From: Toxotes chatareus
Taxonomy: Eukaryota > Chordata > Actinopteri > Toxotidae
Length of the DNA stretch: 64,000 nt
Direction of reading: 5' to 3'
NCBI GenBank assembly: GCA_016801885.1
Contig: CM028895.1
Span: 16,078,001 to 16,142,000, forward strand
Shown: positions 1 through 14,700 of the stretch, in pieces
How positions within the stretch are numbered: the stretch's first letter is position 1
Layout: the number at the start of each line of letters is the position of its first letter
Translations under genes and position numbers: made by a program
The notes under the pieces: generated by a model
Seen by the model: the letters and a program-made list of their open reading frames with translations, nothing else
Databases searched by the model: none
Told to the model about the DNA's origin: nothing

Positions 1-1202
1 AACAAAATGAGCCAGAACATGTAAAACGTGTGTGTAAGACAGCGAGTCCAGGTGACTCTTCAAAATGGTGGATTAGCAGAGAGAAACCCAGTACGTGTGT
101 GTGGGAGAAAAGTGACAGACGAGAGAAATAGAGTTCCAACAAATGGGTAACAAGGGAAGGAAATGCAGGGGCTAGGGAGAGTCTGAAGCACACAACAGGC
201 TTCTTATCACACACACACTGACACACACGCACACACAAAGACAAACCGCTCTCGCAGCTCATCCAGCTCCTGACTGATGTTCCCTCTCTAACGATGCATA
301 AGTGATGCTATGCCTCTTATCTGCCACTCAAACGCACACCTGCTCTTCCCCCCTCCAACCAGCTGCCTCTCCCCCTCTGCCTGTAATGTGTTGATGGTTT
401 ATAACGAGGGTACTTTCTTATCCTCAGCCCACCCTCCTCTTTATTTTATTTATTTATTTTCTCACTCGTCTACATGCCTCACTCTATCTGTCTTTCCTGT
501 CTACATCTCTCTCTCCTCATCCTTCATAATTAAAAGCACGGCTGGGTCTGAGAGGGCTGATTAATTGCACACGAGCTCTGGCAGGTGCCGTCATGCAGCC
601 ACAGATGGGACCCCGCTATCCAACCACACACATGCACGCGCGTGCTAACACAGGCACAGACACACTTTTAGAAACAACAGTTGCTTAACAGACATTTAAG
701 TGTGTGCCTGAGCGCGTGCGTATGTGTTTTGCGGTTTAATGGCGAACAAAGGGCCAGGGAGACATTGGGGGCCAGTCCACTCCAGACTAGGTGAGCTGGT
801 GGCCTGCCAAGTCTAGAAGCTGCAGTACTGAAAGACAGAGACAAGGCCGCTGGTGGCTTTTAAACTCCAAGGCCTTGTGTCTGCAGTAATTAGCTACTTG
901 TTCAAGCAAGGCTGCAAGGAGTCTGTCAGGCCCATGGCTGTGTACTCATGTTTGTAGCACTGCATCACAGAAGTGAGATGACTGAAGCCCAGCAGTTACT
1001 CAAAACCAGCCCAACAGATATGTAAAAAAGAAAAAGAATTTGAAGCCAAAATGGTGTATAAACAAAAACAGTACCAGCTGTCTCTTTTTGGCAACATACA
1101 GCTGAAATTAGGCCAGACAGATAATAAAAATCTACTATCTACAGTGCAGGTTAACAGATGCAAGCAAACAGATACGGATTAGTAAAGACATATGATGCTG
1201 AC
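1..1202. other. CEP128 intron (3' side), no exon identified
   Basis: This is intron sequence following CEP128 exon 20. It holds CA-rich tracts at about 210-237 and 628-664 and otherwise nothing I can name. The final CEP128 exon or exons, stop codon and 3' UTR were not found here and should lie left of position 1. Confidence 0.6.
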
Positions 1203-1252
1203 CTGAAGGCTCCTCATTTCTTCCTCCTTCCTGCGACTCTGCTCCAGCAGCT
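1203..1252 (-). CDS. cep128: CEP128 exon 20 (last exon inside the window)
   Basis: Residues 927-943, LLEQSRRKEEEMRSLQ, matching mammalian LLEETQRKDEEMGSLQ. It is 50 bp with acceptor TTTCAG|AGCTGC and donor CAG|GTCAGC. The protein must continue, because no stop lies in frame before the donor. Confidence 0.93.
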
Positions 1253-4200
1253 CTGAAATGAGAGAACTGTGTAAGAAAAGAGGTTGCTGCTGATGAATTG
1301 AGGTGGGATAGCACTAGACTTCCCAGCCCAGTCTAAAAGTAATGATACCTGTGTAAAACAGTGCGTATGTTAAATGATCAGTGCTGGTTATATTAACCCA
1401 GAAAAATTCTGACCCTTCGTATTAGTATTTTACAACAATGTGCTTCATCTACACCAAGTGTCATGTACACTTTTAATATTCATATGCATGTGTAATATGT
1501 AACATCTGTACAAGCTACACATGTAGTCGAACAGTCAAGAATTATTTGGATAATCTTTTCTAGTAAAATGCCAAATGCTTCCTTGTTCCAGCTTTTCAAG
1601 TATGAAAACCTGTGAGAGCAATCAGCAGTTGTTTGGTTAATGAGATGCTGGTTTAGTGGAATAACTCTGATTTTGTTTAGCCACAGAGTTTTACTAAGCA
1701 CATGCCACAATATTTACCCAATTTCCCTCTGCTTGCCATTAAGCTGAGCAGAGTAAGCTGTATGCAACTGTTTTAATGAAATGGCAGCAACACACTATTG
1801 GAATAATAAAAAGAAAGGAAATGTTCAAAACCATTTCACTTTAATTTCTCTTTGTGAAATATAATCATGAGGTATTATTCTTCCAATAACAAATAATTGT
1901 GCCAACTTGGGTTTTGGATTTGGATTAATCCATTGTTTTAATAAACTGTCGAACCATTTGTAATGGCTTCAAACATGACTCAGTCAGTAAGAACTCAACA
2001 CCAAACGAATAAAAGTCAGCAGTTTTTTGACTGAAGCTGTCACCATCTGTGCCCCAGCAATGCACCCTCTTTCAAAATCACTTAGATCTTTTCCTCTTGC
2101 CATCTTGATACAAAATCAGAATCAACTGGGCCTGGCACAGAGTACCATACACTGCTCCTGTGTGGAAGCATCTGGATTAGTTATGTTTCTCCACTCATTT
2201 ATTCAGGTTTTGTCTTTAATCTGTCACCCGTCTGCACCTGTACACATTAATATAACAATCTCACTTCAGGTCCAACAGTCTGAAGCTCTGTTGTTCACCT
2301 CGCTCTCTGTCTCGTAACATGTTCCCAAGTTCAATATCCAATTACTTGCAGATGACTGAATCTCCTCCTCCTCAAACACTGAGTGCATGTAAACAAACAT
2401 ACTACATTCGACACTGGCCAACCCACTTGACAGAAATACTTGAAAAAGCCAAACACCATTTCTGGCAATGGAATAAACCTCCAGTGTCTCAAACCTCTGC
2501 TTTTCAGCTCGGCTGTTAAAATATACCTTGAAGTAAGCAGAAGAGAGATGGTAGCGGTAGTCCTCTGTTGCTGCCAAAGTGCTGTTCTCTCACACCCACA
2601 CCCAGTCATATCTCGCCTACTGTAAAACCTGTGGTAAGTCCTGTAATACTAGCACTAACTGTTATCTTCACATGCAGTGTAGAGTTGTTTGAAAGTGAAA
2701 AAGGAAATAGAGAGTACTGCACAAGTCAGAGGTCTGAAGGAAAAATACGCAGACCACAACCTTAATCTGATACTAATAACTGACTGTGTGAGACAATTAT
2801 AGTAGGTCACACAAGAGTTCTGCAGACAGCAGGCATTATAGCTAATCTACTGAGATAAGCAGACAAGTAGGTATAAGGAAAATACATCTCCTAAGGATAG
2901 AATTCCCAATGTGACAGTATAAATAAAGGCAGACCTGAACAAAAAACAGTTGTTGAGCGTATTGTTGCAAATGCATCCGGTCATTACTGCTCATCATATG
3001 TACTAATGCATGGTAGGGATTTGTCAGCAATGCAACAAAAGAATCACCAGGCAGCCACATTACTGAGAAGCCATATTCAAAACACAGGCGATAAAATCTT
3101 AATTCCCATGCCTTCAATTCAAATAACCTGATCTTGCAGCTGTTGTGACAAACATATCACTCTTAGGTCTAATTACGAAGGAGACTATATCAGTGCTTCT
3201 GCCTGCAGAGAAGACACACAAAGCTACTTCTGTCAAATGGCTGATTGGGTCCAAAGACAGAGTGAAAGGTGTTTCCGAAAGAGGTCTGGAGATGAGGCTG
3301 TATCATCAGATTGCTTATCTCTACACCGCACTGTCTCACCACTGTCGCCAGAAACATATAGTGAAATAAGAGCTGATTGTCTCTCTGAACAGGTCTTGCG
3401 TCTCCCATTTCCCCTCCAACTATGACTCCCTCTATGCTCTCAGTGTGTCTTTTAACTCTCTTTCTCTCTGTTAATGGAGCACAAATTAGGCCCATTTCCC
3501 TGTATTGTTCAGACGATGCGCTAAAAACAAGTTGTTCTTCCTCTGGCTTACAGCTCATAAGAAGAAATTCAGTCAGAGATGGGACTCTGGACAGGAAAAC
3601 AAGCCCATTTTCCATAGAAGTCTCAAAGTTCACACACATTAAGATGCTTTCTCAAACATTTGTAATTGTAAACAGGCCGAAAAAACAAAAACAAACCACA
3701 ATGCTTCGGATACACAGGCACAGACGGCCATTTTCATAAGCATCCTTTACAACACAGCACTAAAAAAAAAAAAAAAAACACTCAGTAACAAAAGACCCTC
3801 AGTACTATGAAGGCACTGAATTAGTTACTGCTCTTAATGACAGTGTGATTAAATGTAAATGAGAGAGGAAGAAAACAGGAAGTCAGCATATGAATAGGCT
3901 GCATCAATTAAAATAAATAGTCAACTACATTTTCATTAAGAGCTTGCTATAGTAAATATTCATGCCATTTCAACATCATAATTTCAACAGACATAGACAG
4001 CCAAAGGATTTCTTGTTCAAGGCTTTTTTGGTCAGGTATTAGCTGCCTAATAAAGAACACAGAGCCTGATTAGTCTCACATGATCCTGTTCTGTGACAGA
4101 TTTTATATGGCGTGGGTATGTGACTCAGTGGCATGCTTTGATGACGACAGTACCAGGATTTAAGCGAGGGAGCAAAAAAAAAAACAAAACCACACACCAC

Positions 4201-6647
4201 ACACATTCACATCCCCAAATCATACACTGCATTCTCCCTTGCTTTGTAAGTGCACATGAAATCAATGTAAAGATAATTTTCCCAATTAAACACAGTTTGT
4301 GTACCTTTCTTTTCAGTGCTGAGGGAGTGAAGCAGCTTCTCCTGTTGGTCCAGGCGATGCAACAGAGCGGCCTGTTCTGAGTCCCGGCTCTGCCTGAGGG
4401 CTCTCAACTGATCCCTGATTTGCTGATGCTGCTTCCTCAGGCGCTGTTCTCTTGTGTCACGCTCCCGCACCTCCTCGCACAGCCAGCGTAGCTTTGTCTG
4501 GTTGGTAAAATAAATACATGCTCATCACAGAATGTATTTGATAGAGGTGGAGAAGGATGGGTTTTGATGGGTTCTTAGATTCAAAGGTTTCTTTGAAGAC
4601 ATGAAGAGATTTAGGGCACTGGGAAGTCACTGATTTAAGTCTTTCAGACTAAGGCCACAGTTCCCACCATGAGTGCAGGCATTTCAGCCCCATCTTATAA
4701 TAAAAAATGATTTTCCTTTTATATAGAGCTCCCATTGGTTTTCTCATGTGGAAGTCTGCACACTAGCCAATGCAAAAGACCACACACAGGAATTTAATTA
4801 TGTCCCCAAAACTGTCAAGGGAATTCTGTTTTCCCTTAAAAGTAATATCCTCTCATAAAAAAAAATTCCTCTTCTATTTAAACGGCTCCAGTCCTGTCCA
4901 AACAACAAGTTCATGATTCTCTTGAAATCTCAGCTTAAATTTTCACACTAAAATGAAGTCTATCCGTATTTTGTCATTTTGACTTTGACCGTGGCGTTCA
5001 AGTTTTTAAAAAAAAAAGAAAAAAAAAAGGAGCCCAAATAAAATGAAGAAAAATAAAATACAGTGATTGAGTAAAGAAAATCATAATGAAGCACACTGTC
5101 AACACAGTGTGCTTTGACAAGGAGTGTAAATAAACTCAGTGTTTCATGCAACAGACTGTTACAGTCAAGGTAAATTATTGGTTAAATGGGTATTCTAACT
5201 GTGCTCTATAAGCCTGTAAATCATACCTACATTTTACTAACATAAAAACTCCTAACAAGGGAGCTAATTATCTCTCTTGTGCTCCAGTGTTTTATCTTTG
5301 TAAATGCACAGTGCTCTGAAAGCATTTCTGACAGGAGATATACATTATGGTGATAAACACTATGAATTGTGCAAACACATCTTAACACAGTATCATGCAT
5401 CACCACCAAAGCCATAATTACATGTTTATTTTGTACCATGCATCATTACAATACCAAATGGGGACTGATTTATCTTGGAAAGAAGCCAGGTGGCTAACTA
5501 TGATTGCAAAAGACAGGAAGAGACGACAAGAAGGCAACACATTAAATTAAATAAAAACTGCAACTCCTAATTTCATCAATTAAAAGAGCCTCAGTAAAGC
5601 AGAACATCATGTTAAGCATGACGCTGGCTCAGAGGAAGACTGAAAAGCAGTGAAATAATGTACTATCTAAGAGTAGTGAAATTTACAATGGTCCTTACCC
5701 TCATGATTATTATGGAAAGGTACAAATCCCTGAACATCACAGTTTCACTGTAATCATTGCTGACTCTCACCACACGTCAGTGCTCAGCTGCTGAAAGTGG
5801 TTTCCTCAACAATAAATCATCTTTTTCTCAGAGGTTATGCTGTAGTAGGTGTTGGTTTTAAACAGGCACAAATACAATTGTGTCGTTAGTGTGAAAAATT
5901 TGAGTTTGCAAATACAAGATCATTGATTACATATATATTATGCTGTTCTCTTTCGTTAATCTTCTATATGGTTGTGAATGAGCATGATGTTCATGGTAAT
6001 ACTGTTACTTAATCTTGTGTTCTCTCCATTATACAACTGATTATTCAGAGAGATCCCTTCTTAGGAAGGCAGCACTACTGCATATAATGACCATACCTTT
6101 GTCTCGGCGAGCCAGTGATGGGGGTCTTTCACTAATCCAGGTTTCTGTGAGATTGCCTGTTTAAACAGAACAAAGAGAGATTAATGCGAATGTGAGCTTT
6201 CCTGTCTTTGTTAGCATTCTATACAAAATTCTGCTCTCAAAAAGGTCTACAATGCAAAAGAGTACAAATCTAAGGGAATGTGTAATCAGGATTTTATGGG
6301 ATACAAGTTTTCTAAATAGACACGAAATTATAAAAAAAAAGCCATTGTACGAGTTAAAGAATGTAAAGAGAAAAAACAACAGATGGACAAACAACAGGAT
6401 AACAATCAGCAGAACAGCCTCCTGTCAGACGCTGAACTTTTGTGAACGACGACTTCTGCCAATTTAAATTGCCGTGTGTATGTGTTAAACAGCCTATGAC
6501 ACTACACACACTGATGCACACACACACACACAGAGGCTGTGTGTGTATCATATAAAATGAGCTCAGGGAGTAGGCTCCATCCTTCCCAGACATGCTTGTC
6601 AGCATCAGCAATACAAACTGACTGTCTGCCACCTCCTAATGACTGCT

Positions 6648-6684
<37 letters not shown>

Positions 6685-8746
6685 TCTTAAGACAAAAAGA
6701 CACCTGATTCACAGATAAACAGTCACGTAACTAGATGACACTCAGCTGAGAGCACACCTTTGCCAAACCTATGCAACTGTTAAAATGTGCCAGCTCCACA
6801 TGCAGAGAATTTTCAGTGCAGGTTAATAATCTCTTCTATGCTTCATTACCTACTTGTTTGAACACATGTGCATGCCAGTACCTGAAATTAAGCATTAAAT
6901 ATCCTGGCCACTTTAAAGTATCTGAGTTGATCATCATAACATCGTGTAGCCGATCTGATGCCTGTCTGTTCTGTGGCCATCATGGTTGACCCTTAACCTC
7001 TACACCAAGTTTGGAATAAATGGATTGGCAGGTTATCTTTTTTTTTCCTTTATTAGACAGTGATGGTGTTAACACAAACCCAAAACAAGACAGTTCATCC
7101 AGAAGTTATTAAGAGGCTGACAAATGTCAGCCTCTTAATGGCAGGAGGGGATCACCAAAATTCACTAGGATTCATCATCTGGGAATGTCTACAAAATTTT
7201 GTGCAAATCCATTCATAGAGAAACATCACGTCTCCCTGCTAACACAAAAACAGACAGAGCAAAAACATAACTCCACTCCTGCTACATAGGTAAAAAGATA
7301 AAAGACATAGCAGACTCATACACACAGCCATGCACAAAGTCGACAACAAAAGTGCAAGAGTTTTTTCAAGCACACCATTGTAGCAAGGTGTTTGTGCATG
7401 ATCAACCGCCACGGAAGCACGCAGCGGGATTTTTTTGACCCTTTCTGTACCGTGCCATGGCAAACAACATCGTCACAGTGCACATGTGTCAAACAACTTT
7501 TTCCACCTGTCACTCAAACCCAGATGCAAGCAAAACAAATTTCCCAAGTTGTTGCCGTGGCAGCTCAAAGTACGGCAATGGAGTGGCACTGTGCAGAGGT
7601 CCCCGTCTCTGGGAGTGTACAACCGCATGGCAATGTGTGTGACTGCGTGGGAGGATAAAACATGCGTCTATGCCTCTCTCTCGCTCTCTCTTTACTCTTT
7701 CCTGAACCATCAAAGGCAGCTCAACGCCGTGGCAGACAAAAAGGAGGTGAAACTGCTGAAAAACTGAACAAGTAGGCTGGGAGTTAAAAGTGTTGTCTGT
7801 GGGGTTGAAGTGAAAGAAATGCCACTATTTTCTCAGCAGCACTGCCATAGAATGCAAGTGTCTGCCACTGCTAATTTAAATGTGCGACTGTGTGGTTTAT
7901 ATGTCTGTTTCAGAATGTGAGTAAATCTGTGACTGTGTGTCTTTGGTTACAGTTTGTTTGTTTCACCTCCTGCTGTAAAGATGGTAAAGTGTGGAGAAAA
8001 ACAAGGGGAGAGCTTACAACTAACAGCAAGTTTAAAAGGACACATGATGTTTTTATCTGAGGAGCAACAAAATAAAATGACAAATGTCCCAAGATTCAAA
8101 CTCAGAACTCTGCCGTTACATAATGTGTACTCACTTGAGCCAACTGTGCCCAAAAGAGAAAAAGATGTGCACAGGAAGTGGTTCACAAATGACAGAAGAC
8201 AGGGAGGGAAAGGAGAGTAACCTAAGAGGAGGTATCCAACAAGGTTTAGCATTAAAGTAAATAAATAAATAAAAACTTTTATTCTGACATTTAAGTTCTA
8301 GACTGATTCACTGTAAAGTGCTCTTTGTATTTTGTTACTAAGAGAGGAGTTTCACAAATGGCAACTGATTTACCAACATAGAGTAAATTCCCAGTGTTAA
8401 TCTCATATCACAGCGCACTACTTCTATTATATTTTTCTTTAACATGCTATACTGTCCTACCACGCCTTGCATTAAACAGAAATAAGGAAGGAAAGTATCA
8501 CAAGGTAACTGAGACCCAATACACCTCTTAACTGTTAATGATTCCCCTCATTAGGCCAATCACTAGTGAGTTTGACTTCTTTTCAACATGACAGATTACA
8601 GATAAGGCAAGGTGTTGGCTCGTGTGTCTGGTTGTTGCACTGCTGGACCAGATTGGGAAATCTATAAGAGCAGATAAGAACTGCCTGGGTTCATTAGCCT
8701 GGAGCAGCAGAGCTTCAAACTAGCTTCAAGCATGTTGGGGCAGGGT

Positions 8747-8794
<48 letters not shown>

Positions 8795-11700
8795 AATGTG
8801 TTTATTAGTGTATAAAGACATAGGTATTTCCAGCAGACAACGGGGAGTAGGTTGTTATTAGATTACTGAGATGTCTTCTTTGAGAAAGACCTGTGAACAA
8901 CAAACGTTCACACCCACACAACCAGCATACAAAAACAACTAAAATAAGGCCAGACAACCACAAATCAACAAAGAACTATGACTCAGAAAAACTGATAAAT
9001 ATAGGTACCATTTAAAGTATTAAACAACAGTCTCACTTATCTTCATTTAAAACAAGTCTACTGATTAGAAAGAATATTTAAGTAATATTATTATAAGTAT
9101 AATGTAAACAGCACTGTGCCAAGAATTAGACCCCTGAGGGACTGTGATGGTAAGTGAGTTTGACATTAGCAATAATTTAAAAGCTGACGGAATAACTACT
9201 GTAACACAAAACTTTGACCCACTAAATAGTCACAGGTAAGGAGGGGAAGGGGGAAAGGCACACTGAGATGAGAAACGTATTTCCATGTGACAGTTTGTCA
9301 TCATGCAACATCCAAACAAGAAGCAAAACAGCCTTTATCAAAGCGTACAGTAGCACAATTATCTGAAATAACCTGAAGTATACATTTCAGAAATGAAATA
9401 CACTGCACACCTGAGCAAAGACGTGAATCTGTAAAAAGGTATGCATTTACAGGAAGCTTAACAAGATAAGAATAGAATAGAATAGAATAGATCTTTATTG
9501 TCATTGTCACAGGTACAACGAAATTTAAAGTGCTCTCCAGTCAGTGCATTAAGAAAAATATTAAAAAGAATAAATAAATAAAACATATAGAACATATAGT
9601 AACATTAGCAGCATACACAACAGACATACACACGCAGTCATACGCACCAAATCATTGCTTAAAAACAGAGTATTGCATATTATTTTTTTGCAGTATTGAG
9701 GGTTGTTATTGCGGTTGGATAAAAACTGTGTTTGAGTCTGTTTGTCCTTGCATTTATTGACCTGTACCTTCTGCCTGAAGGCAATAGTTCAAACAGGGAG
9801 TGACCGGGATGGTAGGTGTCCTTTATAATGTTCTGTGCTTTTTTCAAACAGCGAGAACTGTGTAGTTCTTCCAGTGTGGGGAGAGGGCAGCCGATCTTAA
9901 GGAGATCATGCCGGCTGTAGATGTTATTCGCCCGACATATCGTACAGAAACACGTACACAAAAACACGTACAAAAACAGCCATACAACGCATCGACCGGT
10001 AAAACACTGAGCCGCTGCAACTGTGTGCGCCGCCATCTTGGACAGAATAACATTTCTCATGCCAGGGGCCAAAGCGCTTTGTTAACTGTAATACAAATGA
10101 ACACTAATTCTGCCCGTTTGTACATTCAGAAACAGAACAAACACAGTGGTACATAAACTGATTTTCTCCTTCTGAAATTTCATCTTTATCCTGCTGGAAG
10201 AACAAAATAACTTTCACCCACTAAGATATTTCTAATCATCAATACAAGCCTCCAGGTGATGCAGCCTTCATCACAGCACACAGTTCAGTATGCATATATA
10301 AGATAAGTATTTGCTGATGAGGGTGCACGTATGTGTGTGCTCAGATGAAGGCTGTATAAACAGAACTACAGCATGCACAACTGCACATGTTCTTTAACCA
10401 AGACTGGCTGAGTGAGCAGGAAAGCTTACAAACTGACACTTTGCATGTTAGAACTCGACACACAACACAAGACAAAGTAGACTGTTTTCTGTTTATCCTC
10501 TACTTCAGCTCAACGTCTCAAAAGACTGCCCACTTAAAAACTTAATTATGGAAATGACAAGCCAAAATTAAATATTGAAATGAAAAATATTGATATCAGC
10601 ACTGAATCAAATGACTCTTGTCTAGTAGCGCGGAACCCACTCCGATTTAACATGAAACAGCAGCTTAAGGCAGCTTTTAGCTCACTATTTTGGTTCACTG
10701 ACATATACTGAATGGCTGAGTTTCACTCTCATCAATCCTCCCATAGACTGTAAAACTGCAGGAATCCATTTTTCCAACAGAAAATTTCAGACAAGTGCAA
10801 ACTAGTTTCCCAGAATGAAACAACAAAAAGCTGAAGTAAACAAGGGGCTGCCTCGGAAAGTTGACCATCTAGTAATCGAACGAAGCAGCTAGTTTTCGCA
10901 GGAGTTGGTGGACCACTCGAGCTAAACAGAAAGTCAATATTGGACCAGTATCTCACAACTCCAATGGACGCTCATGTTGCTGTGTGTCTGCTGGTTGTGT
11001 AAATAGTGTAAATTGTCTGCTTACATGTTCATTCACAAGCCGATGGTACATCAGCACTGTGTTTCTGTGAGATTGTTTTGTAGCCTTTCTGTCTCATAGT
11101 GGCCAAAAACCGTTAAAGGTAGCTTTAAAAAATAAACAACAAACAAAATAAAATAAAATGTAATGAAATTAAATACCTGTAGTTTGTCTTCACCATTCCT
11201 AGCCAGGCTGCGGCAGGCTGCATCCAGTTCCTCACCCATGGAGGTAAGGATTGCCTCCTGCTCTGCCTCCATCCGCAACACCTTCTCCTCCAGCTCTGAC
11301 TCCAAAGCATGTCTCCAGTCACCTGACCTGACCTGTGGAGGATGGTCAGAGAGCGACGTGAGATGGACTGGATGCAAATTAGCAACCACTTTCTGTTGTT
11401 TTTTGTTTTGCCATTTGGATTTTACAAGAAAGTATAAAGATTAAGAGAGTGGCTAGAGTAAGAACACACAGATTTGAGTAGTTATTACAGTTTACTTAAT
11501 ATTACACACACGGACAGACAGAGGGACAACCTTGGCCATCAGAGAGCCAATTCAGTTTCACATTAACAGATCTAGTTAAGTTTTCTTCTCTGGCCAGCAC
11601 TGTCAATAGTTTCAGGATCTCTACCAGAACACAATCAATCGATTTGTCCGAGGCACAGGAACCAACTGATCAGTGCTGCCCAGGGACCCTGGATCGTTAT

Positions 11701-14700
11701 CCTGTCCCTGGGATAATAAACCACCCATGTTACATAATAAGAGCCCCTTTTTCTACATTCACCCGATTTCAAATCAATGCATGGATCCTCCCAAAGAGCC
11801 CCGTACAACTTATCAGAGGCCTGTCAGAGAGGTGAATAGGCATTCAATACTTCATCTGCTGCTGTAAAACACCTGAGGACGTATTGATAAAGGCCCTTTA
11901 AAAATAGTGCTGATTTGGCACCACTTAACCTTTCGAACCATTCTTAGGTTTAAATGATCACATGGCCTTACCCGATATCCTAGATCTTAATGCCGGTATG
12001 GCAATGTCCTTGAAACATTTGTTAATGTTTTAGTTGCTTCCTGTTGCAGACACATCTGATCCAGAGATCGGTTTTGTTTTGTTTTGTGTGTGTGTGTGTG
12101 TGTGTGTGTGAAAAATGTGAAACCTGCACACTCAATGAAGAGAACGCTGCTGGTAAAACTGAAACTATAACAGCTGCTGTTGGCACTCTGTACACTGTAC
12201 GGTTTGCCTTACCATTTAACGTCCTTAGATTTTGTCTCTCACAGTGAGTCAGAATCAGCACAAATATTTCATTACGTCAGCTCAGGACAGATGTATTTCA
12301 CTGACATGACTGTGATACTCTGCATTAATTGGAAGTTTCATGTCATTTGATATTAATCATTATATTTAAAAAACATAGCAAAGGAGGCAGGGCTTACTTT
12401 GTCATCCAGTTCCTGTTTGAGTAGATGGTACTTTCTGTGGAGGAGTGCATGTGCCTCGTCTTTTTTACTCAGCTGCGCTGCCAGCTTATCACACTCATCC
12501 TTCATCCTGTCCAACTTGATGCGCAGAACCCCGCACAGCTTGTTGTCTGACGCTGCATCTGCCTAGTAGAGAGTGGATGTGTTAAAGGCCATGATACACA
12601 AGCAATAACTTTAGATGATAGGGACTGGTGGTCTACCTGCTCCAAAACTGTCAAATTAAAGCTGGCTGCAGTTGGTATTTCTGTGATTTTCAATATACTG
12701 GGAACATGAATTAATAGTGCTAATAAGTTGTAATTTCATTCCCATAAGTGGTGCTTTGTTGATAACACATACAGGATGCCAAATTTCCCAGTGGACCCTC
12801 ACAATTTGTAAAAGATATTAAGTCTTGTCTGTTAGATATAAATTCACAGCAAAGTCTGACATGACATTCTGTGCTGCACAAACAGAGATTACCATGTAAT
12901 GGGTCAAGAGAATAGATAAATGTCATTGCTAAGTCTCTGAAATAATTGTCAAAGTCCTAAATGTCTCAGACTTGCAAAGGAAAACCCAGCTTAGACATTA
13001 GAGTCTTCTATCTACAATGATCACATTATCACATACAGCTGAAGATAAAGTAAAGTGGAATGGAACAACAAGTTCTAGTACTGGGACCATCAGGAGTGAC
13101 ACAAACAAAGAAAAAATGGAAAAATAGAAGTGCTCGGCGTGAGGAGGGAGAAAGACAGATGGAAAATGCAAAATTAGAACTGGAGGGAGGCAGTAAGAGA
13201 GGGATTAAGAGAGAGAGAGAGCATGAGGGAAGATAGAGTAGAGGAGAAATCAAGAGTAAGAGGACAAGGACAAGAAAATAAGAATATTTTAAGCTTTTTC
13301 TGACAGTTGACTGCATCAAAATTGTAATATAGGCTTCTGGCTATGCTCTATGAATATTGGGTGGGCTTCTTAGGGACATCTGCAGCACCCGTAGGCTAGT
13401 ACTTAAAAACACTCTAGCAAACGCCCTTGTCCTTACTGCACTCGGAAATGACACCATTACAATGAGCTATGTCAGATATTAATGCCATTCAGCGCAGCTA
13501 ATGGGCTAAACTCAACCATATCAGAGAAGACCATGCCCCTTAAGAAACAATGTACCCATGAGGACTCATCATGGGGGTAGGGTGATGCGGGAGTAAATCA
13601 AGAGGAGTCCCCTATCTCCAGCACTGCCTTGATGAGACTTCTGAGGTCTGATATCTGGGTTTTTAAATATTCACGCTCAGAGCTCTGGAATGGCCGTGAG
13701 GATCCACAGGGCACCACACACCATTAAGAGCTCAGCTATCCTCGATTCACCCATACTCAGAGGACAGAGCCCTGGCCAATGAGGAAAATTACTCTAAATG
13801 AGAATTTTGTCTCTGTCTCGCTGAGTCGGAAATATGCCAGATGTTTAGTGGCTGAGGCATGTTACCCTGTGCTGAATTTTTAAGTGCGTGCCAATGATAT
13901 GCTAAATATCAATTAGAGTATGGCACTCTGTGATGCATGCCTAGGTGTGAAGAAATCTCTCTGGTTGGCTTATGACCTTGACATCTCAAAAGATTTGACA
14001 AATTAAGAGTGTGTGGGGCATCTGATATATTATCTGGAGCTCAGCACTGCTTCTGGGGCCTTAAGGTGTGTTTAAAGGAATACCAGCACATCTAAAGTTC
14101 ACTAATTAACAACTTATCTCTTGTTTGTTTAATCTCTACAAAAACTAAAGCGATAATGTGCCACACTGTTTCATGGTTGGGAACAGCTGCCAAGCAACCA
14201 GAGGAGACTCCAGGAAGTTACTGTTCAAAGATTTTGCTGCCTTGGGACAGACCCAGGTAAGCTGTTTCCAGTCATTTAGCTAAGCTAAGCTAACCACCTG
14301 CTGGCTCTAGCTATGTACTTACCATACAGACAGGACAGTGATATCATCTAACTCTTGTCAAAAAGGCAAAAAAAAAAAAGCATATTCCCCTATAGATTTC
14401 CTTTAAGGAAAAAAAGACAAACACTTACCTCTACCTCCTTCAGGTGTGACTGTATTTCATCTCGCTCCTGACGACAGAGCTTAAGCATGTCCTGCACTTC
14501 ACGATCCTTCTTTATCCTGCTGTCTTCCATCATTGCCTTCATGTTGTCCAGTTCCTTCTGATGCACTTCTCTTTCAAGCTGCAGCTGCTGCCCCAGTGCA
14601 GCCCGCTCCTCCTGCACCGCTGTCAGCTTGGCCTGTAGTTCTGAGGCACCCTTCTGGGCCTCCTTCCTGAAGCTCTCCTCCTCAGCTAATCGCTGAGCCA

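Noticed and set aside
242..292. Possible further CEP128 exon on the minus strand reading NISQELDELRERF
   Set aside because: The residues look coiled-coil-like, but the AG lacks a pyrimidine tract, the donor is poor, and the peptide does not match the region that follows MRSLQ in the family.
3190..3639. 149-codon open frame on the minus strand in a CEP128 intron
   Set aside because: It lies between well-placed CEP128 exons, resembles no known family, and has no supporting promoter or splice structure; likely chance.
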